Shown: positions 35,825 through 44,894, counted from the first letter of the stretch. The stretch: DNA of 61,904 nt from Clostridia bacterium (GCA_018433015.1 JAHDSB010000062.1:1-61904), one strand, 5' to 3'. Notes: generated from the sequence alone by a model not told the origin. Program-made: numbers and translations.

Positions 35825-36721
35825 ATGAGTAATTTCGATGACCTTTTCAGACAGGAAAAAGAACAATCTGTTCCTCAAAATAATCGGCCTTTTGATAAAG
35901 AGGCATGGAAACAGCAGAAACAGGAACAGCGGGAAATGGTGTACTCTCTCATTGATGACACGGCTCAAACCGTGGCCCAGGACGGTGCAGTTTTCCAGAA
36001 GTACCTGGATGTGCAAAGCCGTTTTGACCGCTACAGCGTGGCCAATGCTCTGTTAATCCTTACACAAAAGCCGGATGCTACACGTATTGCGGATTTTGAC
36101 ACATGGAAGGAGCAAGGTGCTTACATTCGTAAAAAGGAAAGCGGCTTCTACATTTTAGAACCCGGTGAAGAATATCAGCGGGATGATGGGTCTGTCGGCA
36201 TAAGCTACAACCCCAAAAAGATGTTTGATATCTCCCAGACTGGAGCACGCAAACGTGAGACTCCTACCTATCCCGATGATCGTACCCGCATTAAAGCACT
36301 GATGGACCATGCACCAGTATCCATTCGCATCAGCGATACCCTGCCGGAAGGTACTAATGCCCTGTATATTCCGGAGACAAGGGAAATCCAAATCCGAAAG
36401 GGTATGGACGCAGACAGCATTTTCCGTTCTCTTTCCCAGGAGCTTGCCCATGCAGAAATGGATAAGGGTGACGGAAACTACAGCCGCTTAAACTATGTCT
36501 TTCATGCCTACTGCGTCTCATATATGCTCTGCAGGCAATATGGTATAGATACAAACGGTTATCGTTTTGATCGCGCACCTCAAATGCTTCAGGGTATGGA
36601 TGTACAGGAGATCCGCGCAGAGCTTTCTGTTATAAGGGATACTGCCGGTGAAATTTCCGGTCGGATGAACCGAGTGCTGGCACAGCAAAGACAACAAAAA
36701 CAGCAAGAGATAGAACGTTAG
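35825..36721 (+). CDS. ArdC-like ssDNA-binding/metallopeptidase-like protein
   Basis: The 298-residue protein has an ArdC-type N-terminal domain (FDRYSVANALLILTQKPDATR near residue 65) and a C-terminal metallopeptidase-like region. The expected HExxH site reads QELAH in SLSQELAHAEMD, so the first zinc ligand is a Gln. ArdC relatives are antirestriction or ssDNA-binding proteins that protect incoming DNA. ATG 35825 is preferred over the GTG at 35816, which overlaps the pcfB stop. The same N-terminal wording occurs at the start of the giant helicase. Confidence 0.75.
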   Translation: MSNFDDLFRQEKEQSVPQNNRPFDKEAWKQQKQEQREMVYSLIDDTAQTVAQDGAVFQKYLDVQSRFDRYSVANALLILTQKPDATRIADFDTWKEQGAYIRKKESGFYILEPGEEYQRDDGSVGISYNPKKMFDISQTGARKRETPTYPDDRTRIKALMDHAPVSIRISDTLPEGTNALYIPETREIQIRKGMDADSIFRSLSQELAHAEMDKGDGNYSRLNYVFHAYCVSYMLCRQYGIDTNGYRFDRAPQMLQGMDVQEIRAELSVIRDTAGEISGRMNRVLAQQRQQKQQEIER

Positions 36722-36733
36722 GAGGATATGCCC

Positions 36734-36925
36734 ATGAAGGAAGAAGAAAGGGTTCTCACCCTGGATGATTATGAATATGGCGTTGTGGTGAATGCCTTAA
36801 ACGAGCTTAGAAATGACCTGATTAAAGAGGAACGGCCTACCGACGCCGTGGATGAACTGCTATTAAAAACCATTGACGCCCCGACTAAAAAACAGAAAAG
36901 AAGGAAAATGGATGAGGCGCGATAA
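36734..36925 (+). CDS. Small acidic ICE protein
   Basis: The 63-residue protein begins MKEEERVLTLDDYEYGVVVNALNELRN. ATG 36734 sits eight bases after GGAGG; ATG 36728 would be too close. It overlaps the start of virD4 by 14 bases. A protein with this DDYEYG opening is commonly found just before VirD4 in these elements. Its function is unknown. Confidence 0.6.
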   Translation: MKEEERVLTLDDYEYGVVVNALNELRNDLIKEERPTDAVDELLLKTIDAPTKKQKRRKMDEAR

Positions 36926-38669
36926 GACCACACAGGGTAATTTCATACTCTATGTGGTCTTTTTAATTCCTGTGGTGTGGGCGGCACTTCTTACCGCCCC
37001 CTCCTTATCCGGCGGACTTCCCGAAATCCTTGCCAATCTTACAGTGGCAGTAAACAATCCCTTTGACATCCAATGGGTGGATAATACACCCAAGTGCATA
37101 TTACTGTTTATTGCTGCCTATGGCATGGGTATCGGAATTTATCTTTCCACTAAACGCAATTACCGCAGAAGGGAGGAACACGGCAGCGCCCGCTGGGGCG
37201 GCGCGGCGGCTGTCAACAGGAGATACAGAGATAAAGACTTAAAGAAAAATAAAATACTTACACAGAATGTCCGCATTGGCCTTAACGGGAGGAAACACCG
37301 GCGAAACCTAAATGTCATGGTGGTAGGCGGCTCAGGTTCCGGTAAAACGAGGTTTTATGCAAAACCTAACGTGATGCAGGCCAACACTTCCTTTGTTGTC
37401 CTTGACCCAAAGGGTGAAATCCTGCGGGACACGGGTAATTTGTTAAAAGCTGAGGGATATGAAATCAAGGTCCTGGATTTAATCAATATGCACCTGTCCC
37501 ATTGCTATAACCCCTTTGCTTACTTAAAAGACGACAAGGATGTATTAAAACTTGTAACAAACCTGATTAGAAACACCACACCCAAAGGCAGCAATACCAA
37601 CGACCCATTTTGGGAGCGTTCCGAGACTGCATTATTGGAAGCTTTGATTCTCTATCTTCTCTATGAAGCGCCACTGGAAGAACAAAACTTCCCAATGGTC
37701 ATGGAAATGATCGCTGCCGCTGAAGTACGGGAGGATGATGAAACCTATCAAAGCCCCCTTGACGAACTGTTTGAAAGGCTTCAAATGCGTGAACCTGAAC
37801 ATCTGGCAGTTAAACAATACAATATCTTTAAGCTGGCAGCAGGCAAAACAGCCAAGTCCATTTTAATCAGTTTAGGTGTCCGGCTTGAGAAGTTTAATCT
37901 TGCTTCCATTGCCGGGATTACCACGGTAGATGAAATGGAGCTGTCTTCTATTGGGGAGAAAAAGACGGCACTCTTTGCTGTAATCCCTGACAATGACAGC
38001 AGCTTTAATTTTATCGTAGGAATGCTCTATACCCAGCTATTTCAGCAGCTATACTTTCTTGCAGACCATGTATACGACGGACGGCTTCCCGTCCATGTGC
38101 ATTTTGTCATGGACGAATTTAGCAATGTCGCCCTGCCGGATGAATTTGACAAGCTCCTTTCCACCATGAGGTCGAGGGAAATATCTGTATCCATCATCCT
38201 GCAAAATCTGGCGCAGTTAAAAGCCCTGTTCAAAGACACCTGGGAATCCATTGTGGGAAACTGCGACGAATTTTTATACCTTGGCGGCAACGAGCAATCC
38301 ACCCATAAGTATGTGTCAGAGCTTTTGGGCAAGGAAACCATTGACACCAATACCTACGGACAGAGCAAAGGCAGAAACGGCAGCTACTCTATCAATTTTC
38401 AGCAATCCGGAAGAGAGCTTTTAACTCCCGATGAGGTAAGGATGCTGGACAACCGCTATGCCCTGCTCTTCATCCGTGGAGAAAGGGCGATTATGGATGA
38501 CAAGTACGATATTCTAAAACATCCTAATTTAAAGCTGACTGTTGATGGCGGCAGTGAACCTTTCAGGCATGGTGATACGGAAAATGCTATTGACTGGAAA
38601 GCTGTGGAGTTGAATGAAAACAGTGATTATGAGCTTCTTTCTGAAGAAGAACTTGAAAACCTATCTTAA
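36912..38669 (+). CDS. virD4: VirD4/TraG-type coupling protein
   Basis: The 585-residue ATPase couples the relaxosome to the secretion channel. It has two N-terminal transmembrane helices (about residues 9-30 and 57-80). A Walker A GGSGSGKT lies near residue 138, FVVLDPKGEI follows, and Walker B FVMDEFSNVALPDEF lies near 397. GRELLTPDEVRMLDNRYAL is the conserved C-terminal strand. ATG 36912 lies at the end of the preceding gene. The gene is intact, so mobilisation of the relaxosome could still be served. Confidence 0.93.
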   Translation: MRRDKTTQGNFILYVVFLIPVVWAALLTAPSLSGGLPEILANLTVAVNNPFDIQWVDNTPKCILLFIAAYGMGIGIYLSTKRNYRRREEHGSARWGGAAAVNRRYRDKDLKKNKILTQNVRIGLNGRKHRRNLNVMVVGGSGSGKTRFYAKPNVMQANTSFVVLDPKGEILRDTGNLLKAEGYEIKVLDLINMHLSHCYNPFAYLKDDKDVLKLVTNLIRNTTPKGSNTNDPFWERSETALLEALILYLLYEAPLEEQNFPMVMEMIAAAEVREDDETYQSPLDELFERLQMREPEHLAVKQYNIFKLAAGKTAKSILISLGVRLEKFNLASIAGITTVDEMELSSIGEKKTALFAVIPDNDSSFNFIVGMLYTQLFQQLYFLADHVYDGRLPVHVHFVMDEFSNVALPDEFDKLLSTMRSREISVSIILQNLAQLKALFKDTWESIVGNCDEFLYLGGNEQSTHKYVSELLGKETIDTNTYGQSKGRNGSYSINFQQSGRELLTPDEVRMLDNRYALLFIRGERAIMDDKYDILKHPNLKLTVDGGSEPFRHGDTENAIDWKAVELNENSDYELLSEEELENLS

Positions 38670-38694
38670 TTATAAAAACAGGAGGAATGAATTT

Positions 38695-38997
38695 ATGAAG
38701 TTATCAAAGAAAACTAAAAAGTCCTTTACAATCTATTGTGCGTTGGTGCTGATATTGTCCTTTGTCACCCCCGCTTATGCGGCAGGAGATCCACTTCAGG
38801 TGGTCAATAATTTATCTGACTTCATCTTCGGACTAATCCGCGCTATAGGGATGATTCTCTTAGGCTTTGGTATCGTGCAGATTGGCCTATCCCTCAAATC
38901 CCACGACCCTTCCCAAAGAGCTAACGGATTTTTGACCCTTGCAGGCGGTGTTATCATCACCTTTGCAAAAGAGATTTTGAATCTCATTACAGGCTAA
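38695..38997 (+). CDS. Maff2-family membrane protein (VirB2-like position)
   Basis: The 100-residue protein has a signal peptide-like N-terminus with cleavage near AYAAGDP, then two hydrophobic helices joined by KSHDPSQRANGF. This is the wording of the Maff2 family of Gram-positive ICEs, which occupies the position of a VirB2 pilin-like subunit. ATG 38695 follows ACAGGAGG. The frame upstream of 38695 belongs to the end of virD4. The gene is intact. Confidence 0.8.
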   Translation: MKLSKKTKKSFTIYCALVLILSFVTPAYAAGDPLQVVNNLSDFIFGLIRAIGMILLGFGIVQIGLSLKSHDPSQRANGFLTLAGGVIITFAKEILNLITG

Positions 38998-39009
38998 CAG
39001 GAGGTAAAA

Positions 39010-39240
39010 ATGAAATTTCCAATTATAGAAAAGATGCACATCCATTCCCTTGATGGGGAGCTTCGAGAGGCCACGATATACAAGAAAATCGGCGCTAACG
39101 ATTATCTTGCCGAATATAACGGCGTCAAATGCCATGCAATCTACAACCCGTTTGTCAATAAATTCTATGTGGATGATAAGTATGGCATTATTAGGGACAA
39201 AGCGCCCGGCAGGGATGAACCGGGGCCACTGAAAAAGTGA
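39010..39240 (+). CDS. Small ICE protein with its C-terminus altered by an IS insertion
   Basis: The 76-residue protein follows CAGGAGG and begins MKFPIIEKMHIHSLDGEL. The IS1182-type element at 39222 enters between the codons for the last residues. Without the IS the gene would read on from DEP to two residues (Cys-Arg) and TAG at the sequence now at 40959-40967; with the IS it ends GPLKK. The insertion therefore leaves the protein almost intact. I do not recognise its function. Confidence 0.7.
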   Translation: MKFPIIEKMHIHSLDGELREATIYKKIGANDYLAEYNGVKCHAIYNPFVNKFYVDDKYGIIRDKAPGRDEPGPLKK

Positions 39241-39254
39241 TTATTATCTGACAC

Positions 39255-39302
39255 GAAAAGCCTTGGAAACATTGATATAGTCAAGTGTTTTCAAGGCTTT
39301 TG
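39255..39302 (+). terminator. Hairpin shielding the transposase from outside transcription
   Basis: AAAAGCCTTGGAAACA and TGTTTTCAAGGCTTTT pair almost perfectly around a 16-base loop within the left end of the IS. Such hairpins near IS ends commonly block read-through into the transposase. Confidence 0.6.
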
Positions 39303-39339
39303 TGGTATAATTATAGTATTAAAACAAGTGGGTGATACT

Positions 39340-40791
39340 ATGATACAACAACAGGAAACAATGGTTTTAAGTCCTTATCTCGAAATATATGATTTAGTTA
39401 TTCCGAAAGATAATATATTAAGAAGAATTAAAGAATTAGTCGACTTTTCCTTCATATATGATGAGCTTTTAGAAAAATACTGTTTGGATAATGGTAGAAA
39501 TGCTATTAGTCCAGTTAGAATGTTTAAATATTTGCTATTAAAGTCTATCTTTGATTTATCTGATGTTGATGTAGTTGAACGTTCTAAATATGATATGTCA
39601 TTTAAATATTTTTTAGATTTAGCTCCCGAAGATACAGTAATTGAACCCAGTTCATTAACTAAATTTAGAAAACTAAGGCTTAAGGACATGACTCTCTTAG
39701 ATATGCTTATTAATAAAACCGTAACAATCGCAATTGAGAAGGGTATTATTAAATCTACATCAATTATTGTTGATTCAACTCATACAAAATCACGATATAA
39801 TCAAAAATCGCCAAGAGAGATTTTAATAGAGTGTTCTAAAAAACTAAGAAAATCTATCTATTCTGTAGATGAAAATATGAAGAACAAATTTCCTGTTAAA
39901 AACACTGTAGATAAATTGGAAGATGAAGTTAAATATTGCCATGAATTAATTGAGGTTGTTGAGAATGAGTCTACACTTACTGATTATCCAAAAGTGAAAG
40001 AAAAACTTAATCTACTAAAAGAAATCTTGATTGACGATGTTGAACATTTGCAAATATCTAAAGATGAGGACGCCAAAACTGGACATAAAACTTCAGATAC
40101 GTCCTTTTTCGGATATAAAACTCACATAGCTATGACGGAGGAAAGAATAATTACAGCTGCAATTATTACAAGTGGTGAGAAAAGCGATGGGAAACAATTA
40201 AAGAAGCTAATAGAAAAAAGTAAGGGAACGGGAATGGATATAGATACGGTAATAGGGGATAAAGCCTATTCTGATAAGGAAAACATACAACATACACTCA
40301 AAGAGAAGATACGACTTGTTTCAAAGTTAAATTCATCAATTACCCAAGGTACTCGTAAAAAAGAAGATGAATTTGAATATAACAAAGATGCTGGTATGTA
40401 TGTTTGTAAAGCTGGACATATGGCATTTCGGAAAGTAGCGCAAAATAGATATAAGGATAAAAGAAATCCTAGAATCACATACGACTTTGATATAAATAGA
40501 TGTCGTGTTTGTTCAATGAGAGAGGGTTGCTACAAGGAAGGTGCCACAAGAAAAACCTATTCTGAAACAATAAAATCACATATTCATATTGAGCAAGAGA
40601 TATTTCAGGAAAGTGATTTTTTTAAAGCGAAAACTAAGGAACGCTATAAAATCGAGGCTAAAAATAGTGAACTTAAACATAGGCACGGATATGATATCGC
40701 ATCATCTTCGGGTCTCATTGGTATGGAATTGCAAGGGGCACTAACAATATTTGCAGTTAACTTAAAACGAATTTTAGCATTAACAAAGTAA
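39340..40791 (+). CDS. IS1182-type DDE transposase
   Basis: The 483-residue transposase shows a DDE triad: VDSTH (D145), IGDKAYS (D307) and IEAKNSELKHRHGYD (E439). An N-terminal domain (VLSPYLEIYDLVIP...) and a C-x2-C/C-x4-C region (CRVCSMREGC) before the glutamate are typical of the IS1182 group. ATG 39340 follows GGGTGAT, and the extended -10 lies about 30 bases upstream. No frameshift was seen, so it may be active. Confidence 0.92.
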   Translation: MIQQQETMVLSPYLEIYDLVIPKDNILRRIKELVDFSFIYDELLEKYCLDNGRNAISPVRMFKYLLLKSIFDLSDVDVVERSKYDMSFKYFLDLAPEDTVIEPSSLTKFRKLRLKDMTLLDMLINKTVTIAIEKGIIKSTSIIVDSTHTKSRYNQKSPREILIECSKKLRKSIYSVDENMKNKFPVKNTVDKLEDEVKYCHELIEVVENESTLTDYPKVKEKLNLLKEILIDDVEHLQISKDEDAKTGHKTSDTSFFGYKTHIAMTEERIITAAIITSGEKSDGKQLKKLIEKSKGTGMDIDTVIGDKAYSDKENIQHTLKEKIRLVSKLNSSITQGTRKKEDEFEYNKDAGMYVCKAGHMAFRKVAQNRYKDKRNPRITYDFDINRCRVCSMREGCYKEGATRKTYSETIKSHIHIEQEIFQESDFFKAKTKERYKIEAKNSELKHRHGYDIASSSGLIGMELQGALTIFAVNLKRILALTK

Positions 40792-40843
40792 TATAAAACG
40801 GGATTTATAAAAGAATTATTGGTTATAATCCTTAAAATAGATA

Positions 40844-40900
40844 AAAAAAGAGCTAGACTTGCTTGATTATTGAATCTTGCAATTTCTAGTTCTTTTTTTT
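40844..40900 (+). terminator. Terminator at the right end of the IS1182-type element
   Basis: AAAAAGAGCTAGA (ending near 40857) pairs with TCTAGTTCTTTTT around 40885-40900, and GC pairs further in, closing with a run of eight Ts. It should stop transcripts that enter the IS from the transfer operon. Confidence 0.65.
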
Positions 40901-40978
40901 GATATATTAGTTTACCAGGTCAAGGAAAAAAGAAACTTTTTCAGTGGCCTCGGATGAACCATGCCGGTAGCGATCACA

Positions 40979-41014
40979 AAGGCAGGCCCGCGTTTTATAT
41001 GCGGGCTTTGCCTT
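40979..41014 (+). other. GC-rich hairpin upstream of virB6
   Basis: AAGGCAGGCCCGC and GCGGGCTTTGCCTT pair with one bulge. There is little T-run. It belongs to the ICE sequence next to the IS target and may be a pre-existing processing or attenuation element of the transfer operon. Confidence 0.45.
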
Positions 41015-41033
41015 AGAAATGAGGTGATTTTAT

Positions 41034-41873
41034 TTGGGAAGCGGAAACTGGGTAATCGACAATCTTAATAACGCCCTGCAAACCTGGAATGATAAGCTGG
41101 CGGAAATCTGGCAGCTTGTCACCCAATCCCCTACGGAGTTTAAGGGGGGCGGTATCTGGAACGTCATTGTAAATATCCACGGCGCATTACAAGCCATCGG
41201 TCTTGCCCTGCTGGTGTTGTTTTTTGTTATAGGCGTAGTGAAGACTTGTGGTAGCTTTGCGGAAGTCAAGAAGCCCGAACACGCCTTAAAGTTGTTCATA
41301 CGTTTTGCACTGGCAAAGGGTGTTGTCACCTACGGGCTGGAACTTATGATGGCGTTATTCAACATCGCGCAGGGGATTATCTCCACTATCATGAGCAGTG
41401 CAGGCTTTGGAACAACTACCGAAACTGTGCTGCCCGATACCATTGTGCAGGCTATTAAAGATTGCGGCTTTTGGGAGAGCATACCCCTTTGGGCGGTAAC
41501 ACTCATCGGCGGCCTGTTCATCACGGTGCTGTCATTCATCATGATTATGTCGGTCTACGGCCGATTTTTTAAGCTATACCTTTACACGGCAATCGCCCCC
41601 GTGCCCCTGTCCTCCTTTGCTGGAGAACCAAGCCAGAGCATCGGTAAATCCTTTCTAAAAGGCTATGCTGCCGTATGCCTGGAAGGAGCGATCATTGTTC
41701 TTGCCTGCATTATCTTTTCGGTCTTTGCTTCCTCCCCACCGGTGGTAGATACCAACGCCAGTGCTGTGACAATGGTGTGGTCCTATATAGGAGAGTTAAT
41801 CTTCAATATGCTGGTGCTGGTGGGCGCAGTGAAGATGGCCGACCGTGTAGTGCGGGAAATGATGGGGCTTTAA
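41034..41873 (+). CDS. VirB6/TrbL-like channel protein
   Basis: The 279-residue polytopic membrane protein has about five or six transmembrane helices. It contains the conserved FFVIGVVKTCGSFAEVKKPEH loop and a C-terminal VGAVKMADRVVREMMGL. It is the likely VirB6-type mating channel subunit. The TTG start follows GAGGTGATTTTA. It is the first transfer gene downstream of the IS1182-type insertion and is itself intact. Confidence 0.8.
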   Translation: MGSGNWVIDNLNNALQTWNDKLAEIWQLVTQSPTEFKGGGIWNVIVNIHGALQAIGLALLVLFFVIGVVKTCGSFAEVKKPEHALKLFIRFALAKGVVTYGLELMMALFNIAQGIISTIMSSAGFGTTTETVLPDTIVQAIKDCGFWESIPLWAVTLIGGLFITVLSFIMIMSVYGRFFKLYLYTAIAPVPLSSFAGEPSQSIGKSFLKGYAAVCLEGAIIVLACIIFSVFASSPPVVDTNASAVTMVWSYIGELIFNMLVLVGAVKMADRVVREMMGL

Positions 41874-41899
41874 GATCATCTGTAAAAGGAGGTTTCAAC

Positions 41900-42088
41900 G
41901 TGAAATACCATGAAGAACTGGAAATGGAGAAAGAAAAACTATGCAGGCTTGTGGGTGAAGCCTTGAAAAATGGCACTCCTATCATACAGGATGAGGCAGT
42001 TATGGCGCAGAACCGCAAGGTTGATACATTGGTAGTCAGAATTCAAAGGGAGAAAATTCAATATAAGAAAAATCAGCAAGAAAGATAA
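41900..42088 (+). CDS. Small protein, possibly Spo0E-like
   Basis: The 62-residue protein starts at GTG 41900 behind AAAGGAGGT. Its helical-hairpin layout (MEKEKLCRLVGEAL, then QNRKVDTLVVRIQ) is like Spo0E phosphatases. However, the hallmark SQELD reads AQNRKVD, so the catalytic serine and exact motif are missing. It could simply be a small ICE helical protein. It sits between VirB6 and PrgI genes. Confidence 0.5.
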   Translation: MKYHEELEMEKEKLCRLVGEALKNGTPIIQDEAVMAQNRKVDTLVVRIQREKIQYKKNQQER

Positions 42089-42150
42089 GGCGAGAAATCC
42101 AATGGCGTTTGGTTGTAAGACGCTATTTTTTATATGGAGGTGATCTAATT

Positions 42151-42516
42151 TTGGAAGTGAAAATAAACCGGGAAATCCGGGATTATACTGAAAGCATGTT
42201 TTTCGGACTGTCCATGCGGCAGTTCATTTTTTCTGTCCTGGCCGTTGGAATAGCTGTTGCCATATACTTTATCCTGCTCAGTTATTTCGGCACAGAAACC
42301 GTTAGCTGGATGTGCATTTTAGGAGCTGCTCCCTTTGCGGCGCTGGGCTTTATCAAATACCACGGCATGACGGCGGAACAGTTTCTTTGGGCATATATCA
42401 AATCGGAATTTCTTATGCCAAAGAAGCTTACCTTTTACCCAACTAACATCTATTATGAAGCACTCAAAAACATTATTGCAAATCACGAAAAGGAGGAATT
42501 AAAACGCCATGATTAA
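42151..42516 (+). CDS. prgI: PrgI-family membrane protein
   Basis: The 121-residue protein has two adjacent transmembrane helices (about residues 20-65) and the PrgI wording LEVKINREIRDYTESMFFGL at its start. PrgI is the VirB3-like component placed directly before VirB4. The TTG start follows GGAGGTGAT by six bases. It overlaps the VirB4 gene by 8 bases. Confidence 0.85.
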   Translation: MEVKINREIRDYTESMFFGLSMRQFIFSVLAVGIAVAIYFILLSYFGTETVSWMCILGAAPFAALGFIKYHGMTAEQFLWAYIKSEFLMPKKLTFYPTNIYYEALKNIIANHEKEELKRHD

Positions 42517-43081
42517 GACACTTCAAAAAATCATGAAACAGGATAAAGAAAAGTTTGTTGTCCCTAAAGGAGTTCAGCAGGCAATTCCCATCCGAACTAT
42601 CTGGCCGGATGGGATTTTTCGTGTGGGAAACAAGTTCTCCAAATCCTTTCGCTTTGAGGATATCAACTATGCAGTGGCCTCCAAGGAGGATAAAGAAGCC
42701 ATGTTTTTATCTTACTCGGAGCTTTTAAATTCCTTTGACAGCGGAGCTACCACCAAAATTACCATAAACAATCGCCGCTTAAACAAAGCGGACTTTGAAA
42801 GCTCTATCCTAATCCCTTTAAAGGGCGACAGCCTGGACGAATATCGCAAAGAATATAACCAGATGCTTTTGGATAAGGCTACTGGAGCAAACAGCATTGT
42901 ACAAGACAAGTATGTTACCGTATCGGTGGTAAAGAAGAATATTGAGGAAGCCCGAAACTACTTTTCCCGCATCGGCACAGACCTCATTACCCACTTTTCC
43001 CACCTGGGTTCAAAGTGCGTGGAACTGGATGCCATTGACCGACTTAGAATCTTTCATGACTTTTTCCGTGCAGGTGAGTAA
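42509..43081 (+). CDS. VirB4/TraE-type ATPase, N-terminal fragment ending at an in-frame stop
   Basis: The 190-residue fragment is the N-terminal domain of a VirB4 ATPase (PIRTIWPDGIFRVG, then LRIFHDFFRAGE). It ends at TAA 43079-43081. The rest of the protein starts again in the same reading frame at 43100 (591 bases from the start, a multiple of three), so a single base change made the stop. The intact protein would be about 778 residues. It would have supplied the energy of the type IV secretion channel. Confidence 0.8.
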   Translation: MIKTLQKIMKQDKEKFVVPKGVQQAIPIRTIWPDGIFRVGNKFSKSFRFEDINYAVASKEDKEAMFLSYSELLNSFDSGATTKITINNRRLNKADFESSILIPLKGDSLDEYRKEYNQMLLDKATGANSIVQDKYVTVSVVKKNIEEARNYFSRIGTDLITHFSHLGSKCVELDAIDRLRIFHDFFRAGE

Positions 43082-43099
43082 ACGGATTTTCATTTTAAT

Positions 43100-44845
43100 A
43101 TGTCCGATACTATGAGAAAAGGCCATGACTTTAAGGACTATATTTGCCCTGACACCTTCGAGTTTGAGAAAGACCACTTCCGTATGGGTAGCAAATACGG
43201 GCGTGTTATATTTCTACGGGAGTTTGCCAGCTACATCAAGGACAGTATGGTATCCGAACTGTGCGACTTAAACCGCAATATGATGTTATCCCTCGATATT
43301 ATCCCTATCCCAACTGATGAAGCTGTAAGGGAAGTGGAAAATCGTCTTTTAGGTGTTGAGACCAACATTACCAACTGGCAGCGTCGGCAAAATCAAAGCA
43401 ATAACTTCTCTGCTGTCGTTCCCTATGACATGGAGCAGCAGCGAAAGGAAAGCAAGGAATTCCTTGATGATCTGACTACCCGTGACCAGCGCATGATGTT
43501 TGCCGTTCTCACAATGGTACATGTGGCAGATAGTAAGGAACAGCTTGACAGCGACACCGAAGCCCTGCTGACTACTGCAAGAAAGCACCTGTGTCAATTC
43601 TCTACCCTAACCTATCAGCAGATGGACGGCCTGAACACAGTGCTGCCCTATGGACTGCGTAAAATTAATGCTATCCGTACACTGACCACTGAAAGCACGG
43701 CGGTGTTTATCCCGTTCAGAGCGCAGGAAATCTCCCACAACGGCGGCATTTACTACGGGCAGAATGTTATCAGTAAGAACATGATTATCGCCAACCGTAA
43801 ATACTTATTAAACGGCAACAGCTTTATCCTCGGTGTCTCCGGTTCCGGTAAGAGCTTCACTGCTAAGAGGGAAATCGTGAACCAAATGCTTTCCAGTGAC
43901 GATGACATTATTCTTATTGACCCGGAGCGCGAGTATTCTTCCCTTGTAAAGGCAATGGGTGGCGAGATTATCCATATTTCTGCAACTTCCTCCAACCACA
44001 TCAATGCAATGGATATGAGCAAGGATTACGGTGATGGTGCAAACCCAGTCATTTTGAAATCCGAATTTGTTCTATCCCTTTGCGAGCAGCTTATCGGCGG
44101 CCAAAACCTGGGAGCAAAGCAGAAATCCTTGATTGACCGCTGTACAGCCAGTGTTTATAGAAAGTATATGCAAAGCAATTTCAAAGATAATCCACCCACT
44201 CTGCAGGACTTTCATGGGGAGCTTTTAAAGCAATCAGAACCGGAAGCCCAGGAAATCGCCCTTGCCATTGAATTGTTTACCAGCGGAAGCCTTAATACCT
44301 TTGCTAAGCCAACCAATGTGGATGTCAACAATCGTCTGATTTGTTATGACATACTTGACCTTGGGAAGCAGCTTCTTCCCATTGGTATGCTGGTGGTACT
44401 GGACAGTATCTTAAATCGTATTACGCAGAACCGAGCCAAAGGAAAAAACACTTTCATCATCATTGATGAAATCTATTTACTCTTTCAGCATGAATACAGC
44501 GCCAACTTTCTGTTCACCCTCTGGAAGCGTGTCAGGAAGTATGGCGCTTTTTGTACGGGAATTACACAGAATGTGGATGACCTTTTGCAAAGTCATACGG
44601 CTCGTACCATGTTAGCTAACAGCGAGTTTATTGTTATGCTTAACCAGGCCAGTACCGACCGAATTGAGCTTGCAAAGCTTCTAAATATTTCTGACCTGCA
44701 GCTTTCCTATATTACCAATGTGGACGCAGGCAATGGCCTGATTAAGGTGGGAAGTTCCCTTGTACCCTTTACCGACCAATTCCCGCGCAATACCAAACTC
44801 TATCGCCTTATGACCACCAGACCGGGAGAACAGGCACAAGTATAA
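43100..44845 (+). CDS. VirB4/TraE-type ATPase, C-terminal fragment (after nonsense codon)
   Basis: The 581-residue remainder of VirB4 carries the ATPase core: GVSGSGKSFTAKREI near residue 244, IILIDPEREYSSLV after it, and FIIIDEIYLLF near 455. It begins MSDTMRKGHDFKDYICPD, a segment normally joined to RAGE of the fragment before. Nothing upstream is a convincing ribosome binding site, so translation of this part would need readthrough or weak reinitiation. I expect little functional VirB4. Confidence 0.82.
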   Translation: MSDTMRKGHDFKDYICPDTFEFEKDHFRMGSKYGRVIFLREFASYIKDSMVSELCDLNRNMMLSLDIIPIPTDEAVREVENRLLGVETNITNWQRRQNQSNNFSAVVPYDMEQQRKESKEFLDDLTTRDQRMMFAVLTMVHVADSKEQLDSDTEALLTTARKHLCQFSTLTYQQMDGLNTVLPYGLRKINAIRTLTTESTAVFIPFRAQEISHNGGIYYGQNVISKNMIIANRKYLLNGNSFILGVSGSGKSFTAKREIVNQMLSSDDDIILIDPEREYSSLVKAMGGEIIHISATSSNHINAMDMSKDYGDGANPVILKSEFVLSLCEQLIGGQNLGAKQKSLIDRCTASVYRKYMQSNFKDNPPTLQDFHGELLKQSEPEAQEIALAIELFTSGSLNTFAKPTNVDVNNRLICYDILDLGKQLLPIGMLVVLDSILNRITQNRAKGKNTFIIIDEIYLLFQHEYSANFLFTLWKRVRKYGAFCTGITQNVDDLLQSHTARTMLANSEFIVMLNQASTDRIELAKLLNISDLQLSYITNVDAGNGLIKVGSSLVPFTDQFPRNTKLYRLMTTRPGEQAQV

Positions 44846-44862
44846 TAAAGGCTACAAAGCTT

Positions 44863-44894
44863 GAACGGCTGGCCGTTCTTCCGGTCAGCCGTTC
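44863..44894 (+). terminator. Terminator-like hairpin after virB4
   Basis: GAACGGCTGGCC and GGTCAGCCGTTC pair with one mismatch around an 8-base loop; the T-run after it is weak. It may act as a partial terminator or processing site. Confidence 0.5.

Larger units (their letters stand above)
39222..40951 (+). mobile_element. IS1182-type insertion sequence with 9-bp target duplication
   Basis: The element is 1730 bp long. Ends are imperfect 17-bp inverted repeats (GGGGCCACTGAAAAAGT at the left, GAGGCCACTGAAAAAGT read inward from the right; 16 of 17 match). GGATGAACC occurs directly outside both ends (39213-39221 and 40952-40960), so it is a simple insertion. It contains its own extended -10 (TGGTATAAT, 39303-39311), a hairpin at 39255-39302 and a terminator at 40844-40900. 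It sits between the Maff2 region and virB6 and is AT-rich. The family call comes from the transposase. Confidence 0.88.

Noticed and set aside
41675-41899. N-terminal extension of the 62-residue protein
   Set aside because: It reads through virB6 in another frame; the GTG at 41900 with AAAGGAGGT is the real start.
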